From contig CABUJR010000013.1 of NCBI GenBank assembly GCA_902492015.1, positions 1 to 41,839 of the forward strand: a stretch of DNA of 41,839 nucleotides. Direction: 5' to 3'. This DNA comes from an uncultured Eubacteriales bacterium (GTDB lineage Bacteria > Bacillota > Clostridia > TANB77 > CAG-508). Positions within the stretch are counted from its first letter, which is position 1, and each line of letters starts with the position of its first letter. Shown here in pieces: positions 33,755 to 41,839 of the stretch. The notes under the pieces are model-generated. The model saw only the letters and a program-made list of their open reading frames with translations, did not search any database and was not told the DNA's origin. A program made the position numbers and the translations under genes.

Positions 33755-34522
33755 TTATTTTGGGACATCCGGAGCATAGATGTAATAAATTGCTCTTTCT
33801 TTTACATCATGCCACAAATTAAACATATCAATCGCACCTTTTAAATCTTTGGTGTTTCGATGTGCCTCCAGAAAATTCTGATATTCTTCCCAAATCCCTT
33901 TCTTTTTATAGATACTGATACAGCTCATAGGAACAAAGCAAATACGGATAGTTGTAAAAGTATCAGGTGTAAAATCTTGTATGTTTTTTTCTGTAATAAA
34001 GATATTATCAAAATCTTTTTTTGATTTTACAAACCTAAAGTCACGTACTTGATAATATGCGTCCTCTTGTTCCCAACTAGCATAATAACCATTGTTGAAA
34101 AACTCTAAGATTAGCGAAGCTTCTTGGTGTGTTTTTGCTTTGTCACTTAGATTGTGAATTTGCTTGCATAAACCGTCTTCTAAATAGACATCATTCATGA
34201 TGTAAGATATGTCATTACAACTTAAAGGTTTAAAATAACTTTTTACCTTATACATCAAACGAATTTTAGCTTCATCTTCCTTTCCTTTTTCACAGACTAA
34301 AAGTTCGTTAGTTCCATTTTCTATAGTTGCTTTGAAGATTTTAAGCAACCTCAGTAGGATTCTTGTTGTATCAGTTCCTGTGTATGTTTTACCATTTACT
34401 GTTATGGAATTATTATAGGAACGGTGATTTTCTAAATCCCGACTGTAAATTTCTATTGTCCGGTCCAAAATTCTTTTAATACTTTCCGGTACAATAATCA
34501 TTGTGGTTCCTTCTTTTTTCAT
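33755..34522 (-). CDS. Unrecognised 255-aa protein, paralogue B
   Basis: AAAGGGG lies 8 bases before the ATG. This 255-residue protein shares with paralogue A an almost identical first ~35 residues (MIIVPESIKRILDRTIEIYS and onward), LLVCEKGKEDEAKI, and the end IDMFNLWHDV...AIYYIYAPDVPK. The middle third differs strongly. Domain and activity are not recognised. It is divergent from an unrelated plus-strand gene, in the same layout as paralogue A with the radical SAM gene. Confidence 0.75.
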   Translation of the reverse strand: MKKEGTTMIIVPESIKRILDRTIEIYSRDLENHRSYNNSITVNGKTYTGTDTTRILLRLLKIFKATIENGTNELLVCEKGKEDEAKIRLMYKVKSYFKPLSCNDISYIMNDVYLEDGLCKQIHNLSDKAKTHQEASLILEFFNNGYYASWEQEDAYYQVRDFRFVKSKKDFDNIFITEKNIQDFTPDTFTTIRICFVPMSCISIYKKKGIWEEYQNFLEAHRNTKDLKGAIDMFNLWHDVKERAIYYIYAPDVPK

Positions 34523-34552
34523 ATATTAATCCCCTTTCAGATATTTTTTATG

Positions 34553-34581
34553 ATTATAGCATATTTTTATATTTTTTACAA
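34553..34581 (-). promoter_or_regulatory. Promoter of paralogue B
   Basis: On the minus strand: TTGTAA (34581-34576), 17-base spacer, TGC then TATAAT (34558-34553). Confidence 0.75.
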
Positions 34582-34620
34582 ATTATGTAAAGCCCATATC
34601 TTCTTTGACTTTACATAAAA

Positions 34621-34649
34621 TTGATTTAATGCCTAAAATATGGTATAAT
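34621..34649 (+). promoter_or_regulatory. Promoter of the module B passenger gene
   Basis: TTGATT (34621-34626), 17-base spacer, TGG then TATAAT (34644-34649). Confidence 0.78.
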
Positions 34650-34695
34650 TAAGTATATGGCAATAATATTATAAAATGATATGGAGGAGCACATT

Positions 34696-35367
34696 ATGAT
34701 GAAGAAAGACTCTAATGTCAAGACTGAAACTGAGAAACGAGTGGATATCATTTTACAGGATGAGGAAATAAAGGAACTTATCCGGAAACTTGTAATCAAA
34801 ATAGATCAAAAAGGAGGGAACCAAACTAATTTATTTAATGCAATAAAAAGAGTATGGAATGAGACTATCAAGAAGGAAGATGAGCCAGAATCATATTCTC
34901 TAACAGATGAGGATAAGAAGTTCATTCAAAAAGTTGATGCTTTTATGGAAAAATATGGAGAAGCATTAGTTAGAGAAAACCATGAAAACTGCAAAGATTC
35001 TAATATGGAATTTTATGCAAGGAGGTATAGAATAACGTTAATTTCGTTATATTTGGTTTTTGAGAATGAAGATAAGGTAACACAAAAACTTTTCCAGAAG
35101 TATGCAAAAGATTGTTTTGGTATAAATCCTAATCATTGCGCTCTGGAATTCTATATGCGTGAAATTTTGTATTTTCTGAATGTACGGTTACGCTATGTGG
35201 AAAAAGATGACAAAATAGAGTTAATCTATGATAGTCATAGCTTTTATGGTGAAAGCTTAACATGGCTGGAAGAATTTAAAAAATTCAGATCTCAATACAG
35301 ATATTCCAGAGGATCTTGCGCACAAGCTGCTATCTATGTAGTTTGGGTTCTAAATAAGTTTTTCTAA
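34696..35367 (+). CDS. Unrecognised 223-aa protein, passenger of module B
   Basis: An in-frame ATG at 34681 overlaps the ribosome binding site GGAGGAG (34683-34689), so ATG 34696, 8 bases after GGAGG, is preferred. The protein is soluble and mostly helical: charged N-terminal half with LTDEDKKFIQKVDAFMEKYG, then RRYRITLISLYLVFE, and a C-terminal RGSCAQAAIYVVWVLNKFF. No motif is recognised. It is somewhat less AT-rich than the host and has its own promoter and GC-rich terminator. It takes the place that the radical SAM gene has in module A. Confidence 0.7.
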   Translation: MMKKDSNVKTETEKRVDIILQDEEIKELIRKLVIKIDQKGGNQTNLFNAIKRVWNETIKKEDEPESYSLTDEDKKFIQKVDAFMEKYGEALVRENHENCKDSNMEFYARRYRITLISLYLVFENEDKVTQKLFQKYAKDCFGINPNHCALEFYMREILYFLNVRLRYVEKDDKIELIYDSHSFYGESLTWLEEFKKFRSQYRYSRGSCAQAAIYVVWVLNKFF

Positions 35368-35383
35368 ATTTCATATCTCATCA

Positions 35384-35415
35384 GGCTGGTGGCTACACCA
35401 GCCGTTTTCTTTTTC
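35384..35415 (+). terminator. GC-rich terminator closing module B
   Basis: GGCTGGTG (35384-35391) and CACCAGCC (35396-35403) form a perfect stem around GCTA, followed by GTTTTCTTTTTC. Confidence 0.9.
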
Positions 35416-35617
35416 TTTAAATATAAACTATTTTATACTAAATAATATATATATTAAGTAAGAAGTGTATTTTATTTATTAATACAATACGTAAATTAAT
35501 TATAAAAAGTTGATTTTTTAAAATAAATTCTTGTATATATTAAAAATTAATAATAAAATATATGAAAATAAATTATTTTTTAATTTATAAATTTAATAAA
35601 GTTAGGAGAGTTAGAAA
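35416..35617. other. AT-rich leader upstream of mgtA
   Basis: This ~200-base spacer is almost pure A/T. I looked for a magnesium-sensing M-box and saw none of its conserved G/C-rich segments. No gene or clear promoter could be singled out. Confidence 0.4.
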
Positions 35618-38224
35618 ATGCATAATCTAAAAGAAGATGTTGATGTACAAGAAATGTACGGCAAAGACAGTAAGCTTTTGAAAGACAAGTTTTTAGAAAA
35701 ATACAAAGTAAAAGAAACTGGACTTTCAAATAAACAAGCTGAGGAAAATATTCGTAATTTAGGTTTGAATGAAATTAAACAAGCTAAGCCTAAAAAATGG
35801 TATCATTATTTTCTTGAAAGCTTGCTTACACCATTTAATCTTATTCTTATAGGAATATCAATTATTTTGGTGTATACAGACATATATTTAGCTGAAGTAC
35901 CTAGTTATGCTAATATTATTGTAATAGCAATTTTAGTTATAGCAAGTACTCTACTAGACTTTTTTGAATCATATAAATCAAACAGAGCAGCTGAAAAGTT
36001 AAAAGAATTGGTTGCTACAACCGCACTAGTTATTAGAAATGGTAAAAAAGTAGAAGTACCTGTAAAAAATGTAACTCGTGGAGACATTATTTTATTATCA
36101 GCAGGGAGCATGATTCCAGCAGATTTAAGAATAATTGAAGCAAAAGATTTATATGTTGGACAATCTTCTTTAACAGGAGAATCAGATAGTGTTAAAAAGA
36201 CTGTAGAATTAGAAAATTCTGATGAAGAAGTTGATAGTATTGCAGATTTAAGTAATATTTGTTTTATGGGTACAAATGTTATTTCTGGTTCAGCAAAAGG
36301 TGTGGTTATAAAAACAGGAGATTCAACATATTTTGGAAAAATTGCTCATACAATAAGCTCTGGAAAAGAAAAAACAGCTTTCCAAAAAGGAATAGAGAAT
36401 ATTAGTAAATTATTAATAAGATTTATGCTAATAATGATTCCACTTGTTTTCATAATAAATGTTCAAAAACATGATATTGTTTTAGCATTTACTTTTGCTG
36501 TTGCAATAGCAATATGTATAACACCTTTATTATTACCAGTTATATTATCATCAAGCTTATCTAAAGGTGCTGTTAGAATGTCTAAAAAGAAAACCATAGT
36601 AAAAAAATTAGATTCTATTCAAAATTTTGGAGCTATGAATATCTTATGTACAGATAAAACAGGAACTTTAACAGAAGACAGAATAGTTCTTGAAAAATAC
36701 CTAGATATAAAAGGTGAGGAAGATACAAGAGTTTTAAAACATGCTTTCTTAAATGCATATTTTCAAACAGGGCTAAAAGGAAGTATAGATGAAGCTGTTA
36801 TAAAAAGAGCAGAAGAAAATAATATAAGTGATATATCTAAGAAATATAAAAAAATAGATGAGATACCTTTTGATTTTTCTCGTAGACGTTTATCAGTAGT
36901 TGTATCTGATGGAACAAAAAAACAATTAATCACAAAAGGTGCAGTTGAAGAAATTTTAAATATTTGTACGATGATTGACTATAAAGGTGAAGTAAGTCCA
37001 ATTACAAAAGAAATAAAATCAAATATAGAAAAAATTGCAAAAGAATTAAATGAAGAAGGTTTAAGAGTTGTTGCAGTATGCCAAAAAAATGATATAGAAA
37101 ATATAGAAAAATTTGATGTGGCAGATGAAAAAAATATGGTTTTAATGGGATTTATAGGATTTTTAGATCCACCAAAAGAAACTGCAAAAGAATCAATAGA
37201 GAAATTAAACAATGCAGGAATAAGAGTTATAGTACTTACAGGAGATAATGCAGAAGTTACAAGATGTGTATGTAATAAAGTTGGAATAAACTCTAAAAAT
37301 ATTGTATTAGGAAGCAAAATTGATAAGCTTTCAGATATGGCGTTATTAAGATTAACAAAGAAAACAAACATATTTGCAAAACTTTCACCTATACAAAAAG
37401 CAAGAATTGTAAGAATTTTAAAACAAGCTGGAAATATTGTAGGCTATATGGGAGATGGAATTAATGATAGTCCATCACTAACAAATTCTGATGTAGGTGT
37501 ATCTGTAGACACAGCAGTAGATATTGCCAAAGAATCAGCAGATATAATTTTACTTGAAAAAGATTTAAATGTATTATTAGATGGTGTAACAGAAGGAAGA
37601 CGTACTTTTGTGAATTTAATGAAATATATAAAAATGGCAACAAGTTTCAATTTTGGAGAAGTTGTTTCAGTAATTATAGCAAGTGCATGTTTGCCTTTCC
37701 TTCCAGAAACACCAATTCAACTATTAGTTGAAGGATTAATTTATGATTTTGGTCAAATGACAATTCCTTTTGATAATGTTGATAAAGAACTTTTAGAAAA
37801 GCCTAAGAAATTGGATATTAAAAGTTTAAAAAGATTTATGCTATTTATGGGACCAGTAAGTTCATTATTTGATTTAGTTGTATTTACTTCATTATGGTTT
37901 GTATTTATGGTAAGAGATGTTACACATTTCCAAACAGTATGGTTTACTTATAGTATAGTTTCAAACTTAATAGGAATGCACATTATAAGAACAGCAAAAT
38001 TACCTTTTGTACAAAGTAATGCTCATAAAGCAGTATATATTTCATCAACATTGTTAATTTTAGTAGGTATAGCAGTACCATTTACAGCATTAGGTGCTGC
38101 AATAGGACTAGCTCCACTTGCATTAAGAGATATAGGATTAATATTTGGTGTAACTTTCTTATATTGTATAATTGCAAGCATAGCAAAGAAGATATATATT
38201 AAAAAATATAAAGAATGGATATAG
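35618..38224 (+). CDS. mgtA: Magnesium-type P-type ATPase (MgtA family)
   Basis: AGGAG precedes the ATG. The 868-residue protein has an N-terminal cation ATPase domain, the actuator motif LTGES (~186-190), the phosphorylated Asp at D346 in DKTGTLTED, and GDGINDSPSL at ~613. Features specific to MgtA/MgtB are seen: FNLILIGISIILVYTDIY, HAFLNAYFQTGLKGSIDEAV, IPFDNVDKELLEKP and RFMLFMGPVSSLFDLVVF. It imports Mg2+ across the cell membrane using ATP. The gene is alone, between terminators, just right of the acquired modules. Confidence 0.9.
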   Translation: MHNLKEDVDVQEMYGKDSKLLKDKFLEKYKVKETGLSNKQAEENIRNLGLNEIKQAKPKKWYHYFLESLLTPFNLILIGISIILVYTDIYLAEVPSYANIIVIAILVIASTLLDFFESYKSNRAAEKLKELVATTALVIRNGKKVEVPVKNVTRGDIILLSAGSMIPADLRIIEAKDLYVGQSSLTGESDSVKKTVELENSDEEVDSIADLSNICFMGTNVISGSAKGVVIKTGDSTYFGKIAHTISSGKEKTAFQKGIENISKLLIRFMLIMIPLVFIINVQKHDIVLAFTFAVAIAICITPLLLPVILSSSLSKGAVRMSKKKTIVKKLDSIQNFGAMNILCTDKTGTLTEDRIVLEKYLDIKGEEDTRVLKHAFLNAYFQTGLKGSIDEAVIKRAEENNISDISKKYKKIDEIPFDFSRRRLSVVVSDGTKKQLITKGAVEEILNICTMIDYKGEVSPITKEIKSNIEKIAKELNEEGLRVVAVCQKNDIENIEKFDVADEKNMVLMGFIGFLDPPKETAKESIEKLNNAGIRVIVLTGDNAEVTRCVCNKVGINSKNIVLGSKIDKLSDMALLRLTKKTNIFAKLSPIQKARIVRILKQAGNIVGYMGDGINDSPSLTNSDVGVSVDTAVDIAKESADIILLEKDLNVLLDGVTEGRRTFVNLMKYIKMATSFNFGEVVSVIIASACLPFLPETPIQLLVEGLIYDFGQMTIPFDNVDKELLEKPKKLDIKSLKRFMLFMGPVSSLFDLVVFTSLWFVFMVRDVTHFQTVWFTYSIVSNLIGMHIIRTAKLPFVQSNAHKAVYISSTLLILVGIAVPFTALGAAIGLAPLALRDIGLIFGVTFLYCIIASIAKKIYIKKYKEWI

Positions 38225-38236
38225 AAAGTGAGTGGT

Positions 38237-38274
38237 AAAACGAAAGTAGGCTCAAAAAAGTTTACTTTCGTTTT
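38237..38274 (+). terminator. Terminator after mgtA
   Basis: AAAACGAAAGTA (38237-38248) and TACTTTCGTTTT (38263-38274) pair around a 14-base loop. Confidence 0.82.
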
Positions 38275-38323
38275 CAACATATATTTATATTCTTCATATT
38301 ATGCAGTATAGGAGGAATGTAAA

Positions 38324-38863
38324 ATGTATTGTTGTCATAATAATTATAAAAATATAAAAATATTTTGCATAATAAATTTTATAATTTTAATTAGCATTAT
38401 TATATTTTTAATTATTACTTTTTTAAATAATAGTGAGAATAATAAAAGTATATTAGTAGCCATAGCAAAATCTGAAGATAACACACAAATAGGAAATGCT
38501 ATTATAAATTTTAGTGAAAATAAAATTATAGAAGGAAACGCTTTAAGTCATGAGGAAGGTCAAAGTCAAATAAATATAAATAAGGATGGAATTTATCAAA
38601 TATCATATCAATTAGAAGGAGTTGATAATGGAACATCAACAAATTTTAATTTTAATTCTATCTTAATAGTTAATAATAATCCATTAAATGATACATTAAA
38701 TGAAGGCGCTGTACTTAATGAAGAGATTGTAAATAATAGATATACTTTAACAAGTACAGTAATATTAAAACTAAATGAAGGAGATATACTGCAGTTGGGA
38801 GCATTGTCTTTAGAAAACATAACATACCCGAGTGCACGTATAGATATAGAAAAAATAAATTAG
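38324..38863 (+). CDS. Anchored protein with BclA/C1q-like beta-sandwich domain
   Basis: AGGAGG precedes the ATG. The 179-residue protein has one hydrophobic N-terminal helix (~13-34). Residues ~45-178 look like the C-terminal trimeric domain of BclA-type exosporium/collagen-like proteins: GIYQISYQLEG, SILIVNNNPL, TLTSTVILKLNEGDILQLG, ending in ARIDIEKI. Unlike BclA it has no Gly-X-Y collagen stalk; the domain sits directly on the membrane anchor. It probably faces outward. The family call is by pattern recognition. Confidence 0.68.
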   Translation: MYCCHNNYKNIKIFCIINFIILISIIIFLIITFLNNSENNKSILVAIAKSEDNTQIGNAIINFSENKIIEGNALSHEEGQSQININKDGIYQISYQLEGVDNGTSTNFNFNSILIVNNNPLNDTLNEGAVLNEEIVNNRYTLTSTVILKLNEGDILQLGALSLENITYPSARIDIEKIN

Positions 38864-38880
38864 AAAACTAAAAAAATAAA

Positions 38881-38916
38881 AAATGTAAACACAAATATTT
38901 GTGTTTACATTTTTTA
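38881..38916. terminator. Perfect palindromic terminator
   Basis: AAATGTAAACACAAA (38881-38895) and TTTGTGTTTACATTT (38898-38912) are perfect 15-base arms with T-run on both strands. Confidence 0.88.
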
Positions 38917-38920
38917 TTAA

Positions 38921-39058
38921 TTAATCAATATTAAATTCATTTGAAAATATATCAATATATCCATTATCATAAACAGATTTTACAATTCTATAAGTTCCAG
39001 AATCTAATGTTCTAAAATCTTTTCCATAATTTACTTTCAATAAAAAATTTATAAATTC
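38921..39058 (-). pseudogene. Remnant of a Big_14-like protein C-terminus
   Basis: On the minus strand 45 codons are open before a TAA at 38923-38921, with an in-frame stop just upstream and no start or ribosome binding site. The text KVNYGKDFRTLDSGTYRIVK then SVYDNGYIDIFSNEFNID parallels the end of the protein at 40238-41698 (DWSKLYGELEKGEYRLVKEI, then YNNG...VEFTIE). It is therefore the tail of a decayed or truncated relative in inverted orientation. The remainder of the gap to 39233 is AT-rich with no gene seen. Confidence 0.65.
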
Positions 39059-39233
39059 TTATTGAATTTATAGTATAAAGCTTATTTATATCAAATTTTC
39101 ACAAAATTAATTTATACATAATTTTTATATTATAAATATATTTTGTTAAATTTTAGATGCTTTTAAATTCTATTTAATGTATTATAAAAATGTGATATAT
39201 TATTATAAAATAATAAGTAAAGGATGTAATATT

Positions 39234-40214
39234 TTGAAGATAGATAATAAAGAATTAGAGCAAATTTTTATTAATATAAATAAAAATAAAACTCAAGGAA
39301 TTGAAGAATTATATCGTAAGTACAAAAAAGTAGTTTATAGTATAGCTTTTTCTATTTCTAAAAATAAAGAAGATAGTGAAGATGTTGTGCAGAGTATATT
39401 TACTAAAATATATGAAATGAACATTGATAAACTACCAAGGAATAATTATGCTTCATGGCTTTATTCTATTACGAAAAATGAAACAATCAATTTTTTGAAA
39501 AAGAAGAGAAAAGATATTTTAATAGACAAAATATATGAAATATCAGATAACAATAATGAACTTAACCAAGTAATTGACAATATAGAATTTAATAGATTAA
39601 TAAAAAAATTAAATTATAAAGAAAAAGAAATTGTATCTCTAAAAATATTATCTAATTTCTCGTTTGAAGAAATATCAAAATTATTAAAAGAACCTATTGG
39701 AACAGTAAAATGGAGATATTATAAAAGTATATATTCTCTAAAAGCTATTTTGGGAAATTTTGCAATGTTTATTGTTACATTTATAATAGGAATAAAAACA
39801 TTAACTTCAGATAAAAATGATGAAAATATTACTAAACAAGAAAATACAAAATTAAATACACAAGTCCAAGATGATCTGACAAATTCTACCATATTAGATG
39901 ATACAGAGTTTCAAGATAAGTTAGAAGAGTATAATAAAGAAGAGTTACAAGAAGAAAGTATTAAGCAAGATATAAATACATCAAATACAACTACTAATAT
40001 AATACAAAACGCTAATACAATTACATCTACAAACCCAATAGAAAATACTAATACAACAACACAAGAAAATCCGATTTATGAAAATCAGCTATATAATAAT
40101 TATAATCAGTATATTGGTTATAGTTTTTTAGGTATATCAATTATATTCTTATTAATTTTTTTATATTTTTTTATAAAATACCAACTAAAACACTTAAGAA
40201 AATTGTCTAAATAA
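39234..40214 (+). CDS. Membrane-tethered ECF sigma factor
   Basis: An ATG at 39177 has no ribosome site; AAAGGA lies 9 bases before an in-frame TTG at 39234, giving 326 residues. The N-terminal ~175 residues are an ECF sigma-70: region 2 (~25-85; DSEDVVQSIFTKIYE, ASWLYSITKNETINFLKKK) and region 4 helix-turn-helix (~125-170; LSNFSFEEISKLLKEPIGTVKWRYYKSI). A membrane helix follows (~173-190), then a ~100-residue Asn/Thr/Glu-rich stretch, then a second helix (~293-315) and a basic end. ECF factors are normally soluble and held by a separate membrane anti-sigma; here the membrane part is fused. The next gene starts 23 bases on. Confidence 0.82.
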   Translation: MKIDNKELEQIFININKNKTQGIEELYRKYKKVVYSIAFSISKNKEDSEDVVQSIFTKIYEMNIDKLPRNNYASWLYSITKNETINFLKKKRKDILIDKIYEISDNNNELNQVIDNIEFNRLIKKLNYKEKEIVSLKILSNFSFEEISKLLKEPIGTVKWRYYKSIYSLKAILGNFAMFIVTFIIGIKTLTSDKNDENITKQENTKLNTQVQDDLTNSTILDDTEFQDKLEEYNKEELQEESIKQDINTSNTTTNIIQNANTITSTNPIENTNTTTQENPIYENQLYNNYNQYIGYSFLGISIIFLLIFLYFFIKYQLKHLRKLSK

Positions 40215-40237
40215 TAGAAAGGAAAAGGGTGGTATGT

Positions 40238-41698
40238 ATGAAGAAAAAAATATTTTTTATTATAGGAATTTTAGTTATTTTGTTTACAGTAATATATGGT
40301 ATTATATTTTTTGTTGATTATAATAATGTTTCAAATGGTAAAATACCTGTATTTGCAAAAAAATATGATGAAGAAAATTATAATGGATTAGGTTATAATG
40401 TAAAAGTAAAATATTATAAAGATACTAATAATATTGAGACAATAGATATGTTTGCATTTGGAAAAACAATAGCAGGAGCAATTATTGACTATAATGAAGT
40501 GAGCAACAATACTAATAATAGTATAATTATAGAAAATGGAAAAATACAAAATGAAAATTTATTAGATGGTTTTATAGAAAGTACTAATGATAAAGAATAT
40601 GCTATTTTACAAATAAATAATATTTCAAATGGAAATGAAGAAACAATTACATTAGAATATGTACCAGGTGAAAATGATATAAAAAATGATATTTCATCAG
40701 AAAATAGTACTGTAAATGCTGTTGTTCCTGATAAAGATTGGACTTATGAAGATTATCAGAAATATTATGGCTACTATAGAATGATTAAAGATGATAAAGA
40801 CGAGAAATTTGATTGTTATCGTTGGGGAATAAAAAGGCAAACAAGTGAAAATATAGTACAAGTTATATTTTATTCTGATTATTTAGAGTTTGATTTACTT
40901 GAAATACCAGTAATATTTGAATATGATTTAGATAGTTCTTTATACAAAAAAGAATATGATTTAACATATCATGAAAGAAAAGATATGGGAATAAAACAAA
41001 TCGCAAAAACAAATAAATTTGATAATATAGATTATGGTCTATATACCATTGCAGGAGATGTAACAATTACAATAGAACAAGATATGGTGTATTCATTAGA
41101 GGATGCATTAAATCAAAAAATAATAAGTGTTCAAAGTATTTTGGAACAGGCAAAAGAAGATGAAAAATATGGCATTTGTGTAGCAGCATCATATAACGAT
41201 GGCGGAAGTATTGAATATAGATATAAAAATTATACGATACTAAAGTTTAATTCTTTAGATGGAAATAAAGATTTAATAATCGGCTTTCCTGGAGAAATAA
41301 TAAATAATGAACAGCTGGAAAATGAAAGTTATAAAGATATAGAGGAAAAAGAACTTCAAGATAAATATTCAAAAATATCTTTATCTATAAAAAAAGATAC
41401 TTTAACTAAAACAGCTGCAACAATTGTCATATCAGACATAAGTGAACAAGAAAACATTTATGGTGAATGGTTTAGAATAGATAAAAAAATAGATGGATTT
41501 TGGGAAGAATTAACTCCTGTTAGTGATGAATATGGATTTGAAGAAGTTGCATATTTAATTGGTAAGGATAATAAATTAGAAATGAATACAGATTGGTCTA
41601 AATTATATGGAGAATTAGAAAAAGGGGAATATAGATTAGTAAAAGAAATATATAATAATGGTTGTACATATTTAATAGTAGAATTTACAATTGAGTAA
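40238..41698 (+). CDS. Anchored protein with C-terminal Big_14-like (Ig-fold) domain
   Basis: A GTG at 40229 precedes, but GGGTGG lies 5 bases before ATG 40238, giving 486 residues. One N-terminal hydrophobic helix (~5-25) anchors it outside the membrane. The middle (~30-365) is beta-rich and not recognised. The last ~110 residues (LSIKKDTLTKTAATIVISDI ... YGEWFRIDKKIDGFWEELTPV ... DWSKLYGELEKGEYRLVKEI ... VEFTIE) match the bacterial Ig-like Big_14 pattern. It is cotranscribed with the tethered ECF sigma factor, so it is a candidate sensor or regulator of it, or its main target. Confidence 0.75.
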   Translation: MKKKIFFIIGILVILFTVIYGIIFFVDYNNVSNGKIPVFAKKYDEENYNGLGYNVKVKYYKDTNNIETIDMFAFGKTIAGAIIDYNEVSNNTNNSIIIENGKIQNENLLDGFIESTNDKEYAILQINNISNGNEETITLEYVPGENDIKNDISSENSTVNAVVPDKDWTYEDYQKYYGYYRMIKDDKDEKFDCYRWGIKRQTSENIVQVIFYSDYLEFDLLEIPVIFEYDLDSSLYKKEYDLTYHERKDMGIKQIAKTNKFDNIDYGLYTIAGDVTITIEQDMVYSLEDALNQKIISVQSILEQAKEDEKYGICVAASYNDGGSIEYRYKNYTILKFNSLDGNKDLIIGFPGEIINNEQLENESYKDIEEKELQDKYSKISLSIKKDTLTKTAATIVISDISEQENIYGEWFRIDKKIDGFWEELTPVSDEYGFEEVAYLIGKDNKLEMNTDWSKLYGELEKGEYRLVKEIYNNGCTYLIVEFTIE

Positions 41699-41708
41699 TA
41701 TAAATATT

Positions 41709-41740
41709 AAGCATTTACCTTAAATGGTGAATGCTTTTTT
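41709..41740 (+). terminator. Terminator of the sigma-factor operon
   Basis: AAGCATTTACC (41709-41719) and GGTGAATGCTT (41726-41736) pair around TTAAAT, followed by T residues. Nothing further is seen up to the window end. Confidence 0.82.
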
Positions 41741-41839
41741 ATGTAACTTTATGTATCATTTTAGAAAAAATTGAAAATTGGGAATATAAATAGTAAAATT
41801 AAATTACCGGTTTTGGATAAATAAAAAGACACATAAATA

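Noticed and set aside
31537..35415. Transposon or insertion sequence around the two modules
   Set aside because: No transposase, recombinase or terminal inverted repeats were found; the repeats are direct and sit at module starts.
35416..35617. Possible M-box magnesium riboswitch before mgtA
   Set aside because: The leader is almost pure A/T and lacks the conserved G/C-rich segments of the M-box.

Overview
The window is very AT-rich (host genes sample at roughly 23-27% G+C). It has Gram-positive gene structure: strong AGGAGG-type ribosome binding sites, near-consensus sigma-A promoters with an extended TGn -10 box, and many U-tailed hairpin terminators. Gene content (VanW/PG-binding protein, HtrA, SpoVK/CbbX-type AAA+ ATPase, HD-GYP regulator, Fsa-type transaldolase, MgtA, DUF975 protein, BclA-like domain) suggests an AT-rich member of the Bacillota, most likely a gut-type Clostridia lineage. 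No rRNA, tRNA, CRISPR array, transposase or integrase was seen.

Layout. 1-2.9 kb: a partial gene at the edge, an anchored exported protein, and an FAD oxidoreductase with a Rieske domain. 2.9-6.4 kb: a consensus promoter drives a GtrII-like membrane glycosyltransferase, a FabG-like reductase and a J-domain protein. 6.4-7.5 kb (minus): an XRE/S24-like regulator and a starch-binding-type CBM protein. 7.6-9.9 kb: a VanW protein with a very long charged N-terminus. 10-12 kb (minus): DUF975 membrane protein and a REC/HD-GYP response regulator. 12.2-15.8 kb: HtrA protease, AAA+ ATPase and a small unknown. 16-24 kb: coaD, several lineage-specific unknown proteins, a C39-like peptidase, and one clearly less AT-rich island gene (18962-19870) with its own promoter and terminator. 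24.1-27.8 kb: transaldolase (minus), then an operon of alpha/beta hydrolase, HxxxD acyltransferase and DUF6320-like membrane protein. 28.0-31.5 kb: a tiny frameshifted gene between inverted repeats, then two divergent unknown genes. 35.6-41.7 kb: mgtA, a BclA-C-terminal-like surface protein, a Big_14-like gene remnant, and a membrane-tethered ECF sigma factor followed by an anchored Big_14-like protein.

The most unusual segment is 31.5-35.4 kb. Two consecutive modules have the same design. Each begins with the same AT-rich repeat and a near-identical hairpin terminator. Next comes a minus-strand gene of one unrecognised family (256 and 255 aa), whose promoter and first ~35 codons are nearly identical at DNA level while the body has diverged. 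Each module ends with a divergently transcribed plus-strand gene, different in each case: a radical SAM protein in the first and an unrecognised protein in the second. The block is less AT-rich than its surroundings and looks acquired. Its function cannot be read from the sequence; a constant partner gene with a variable passenger is the pattern to test.
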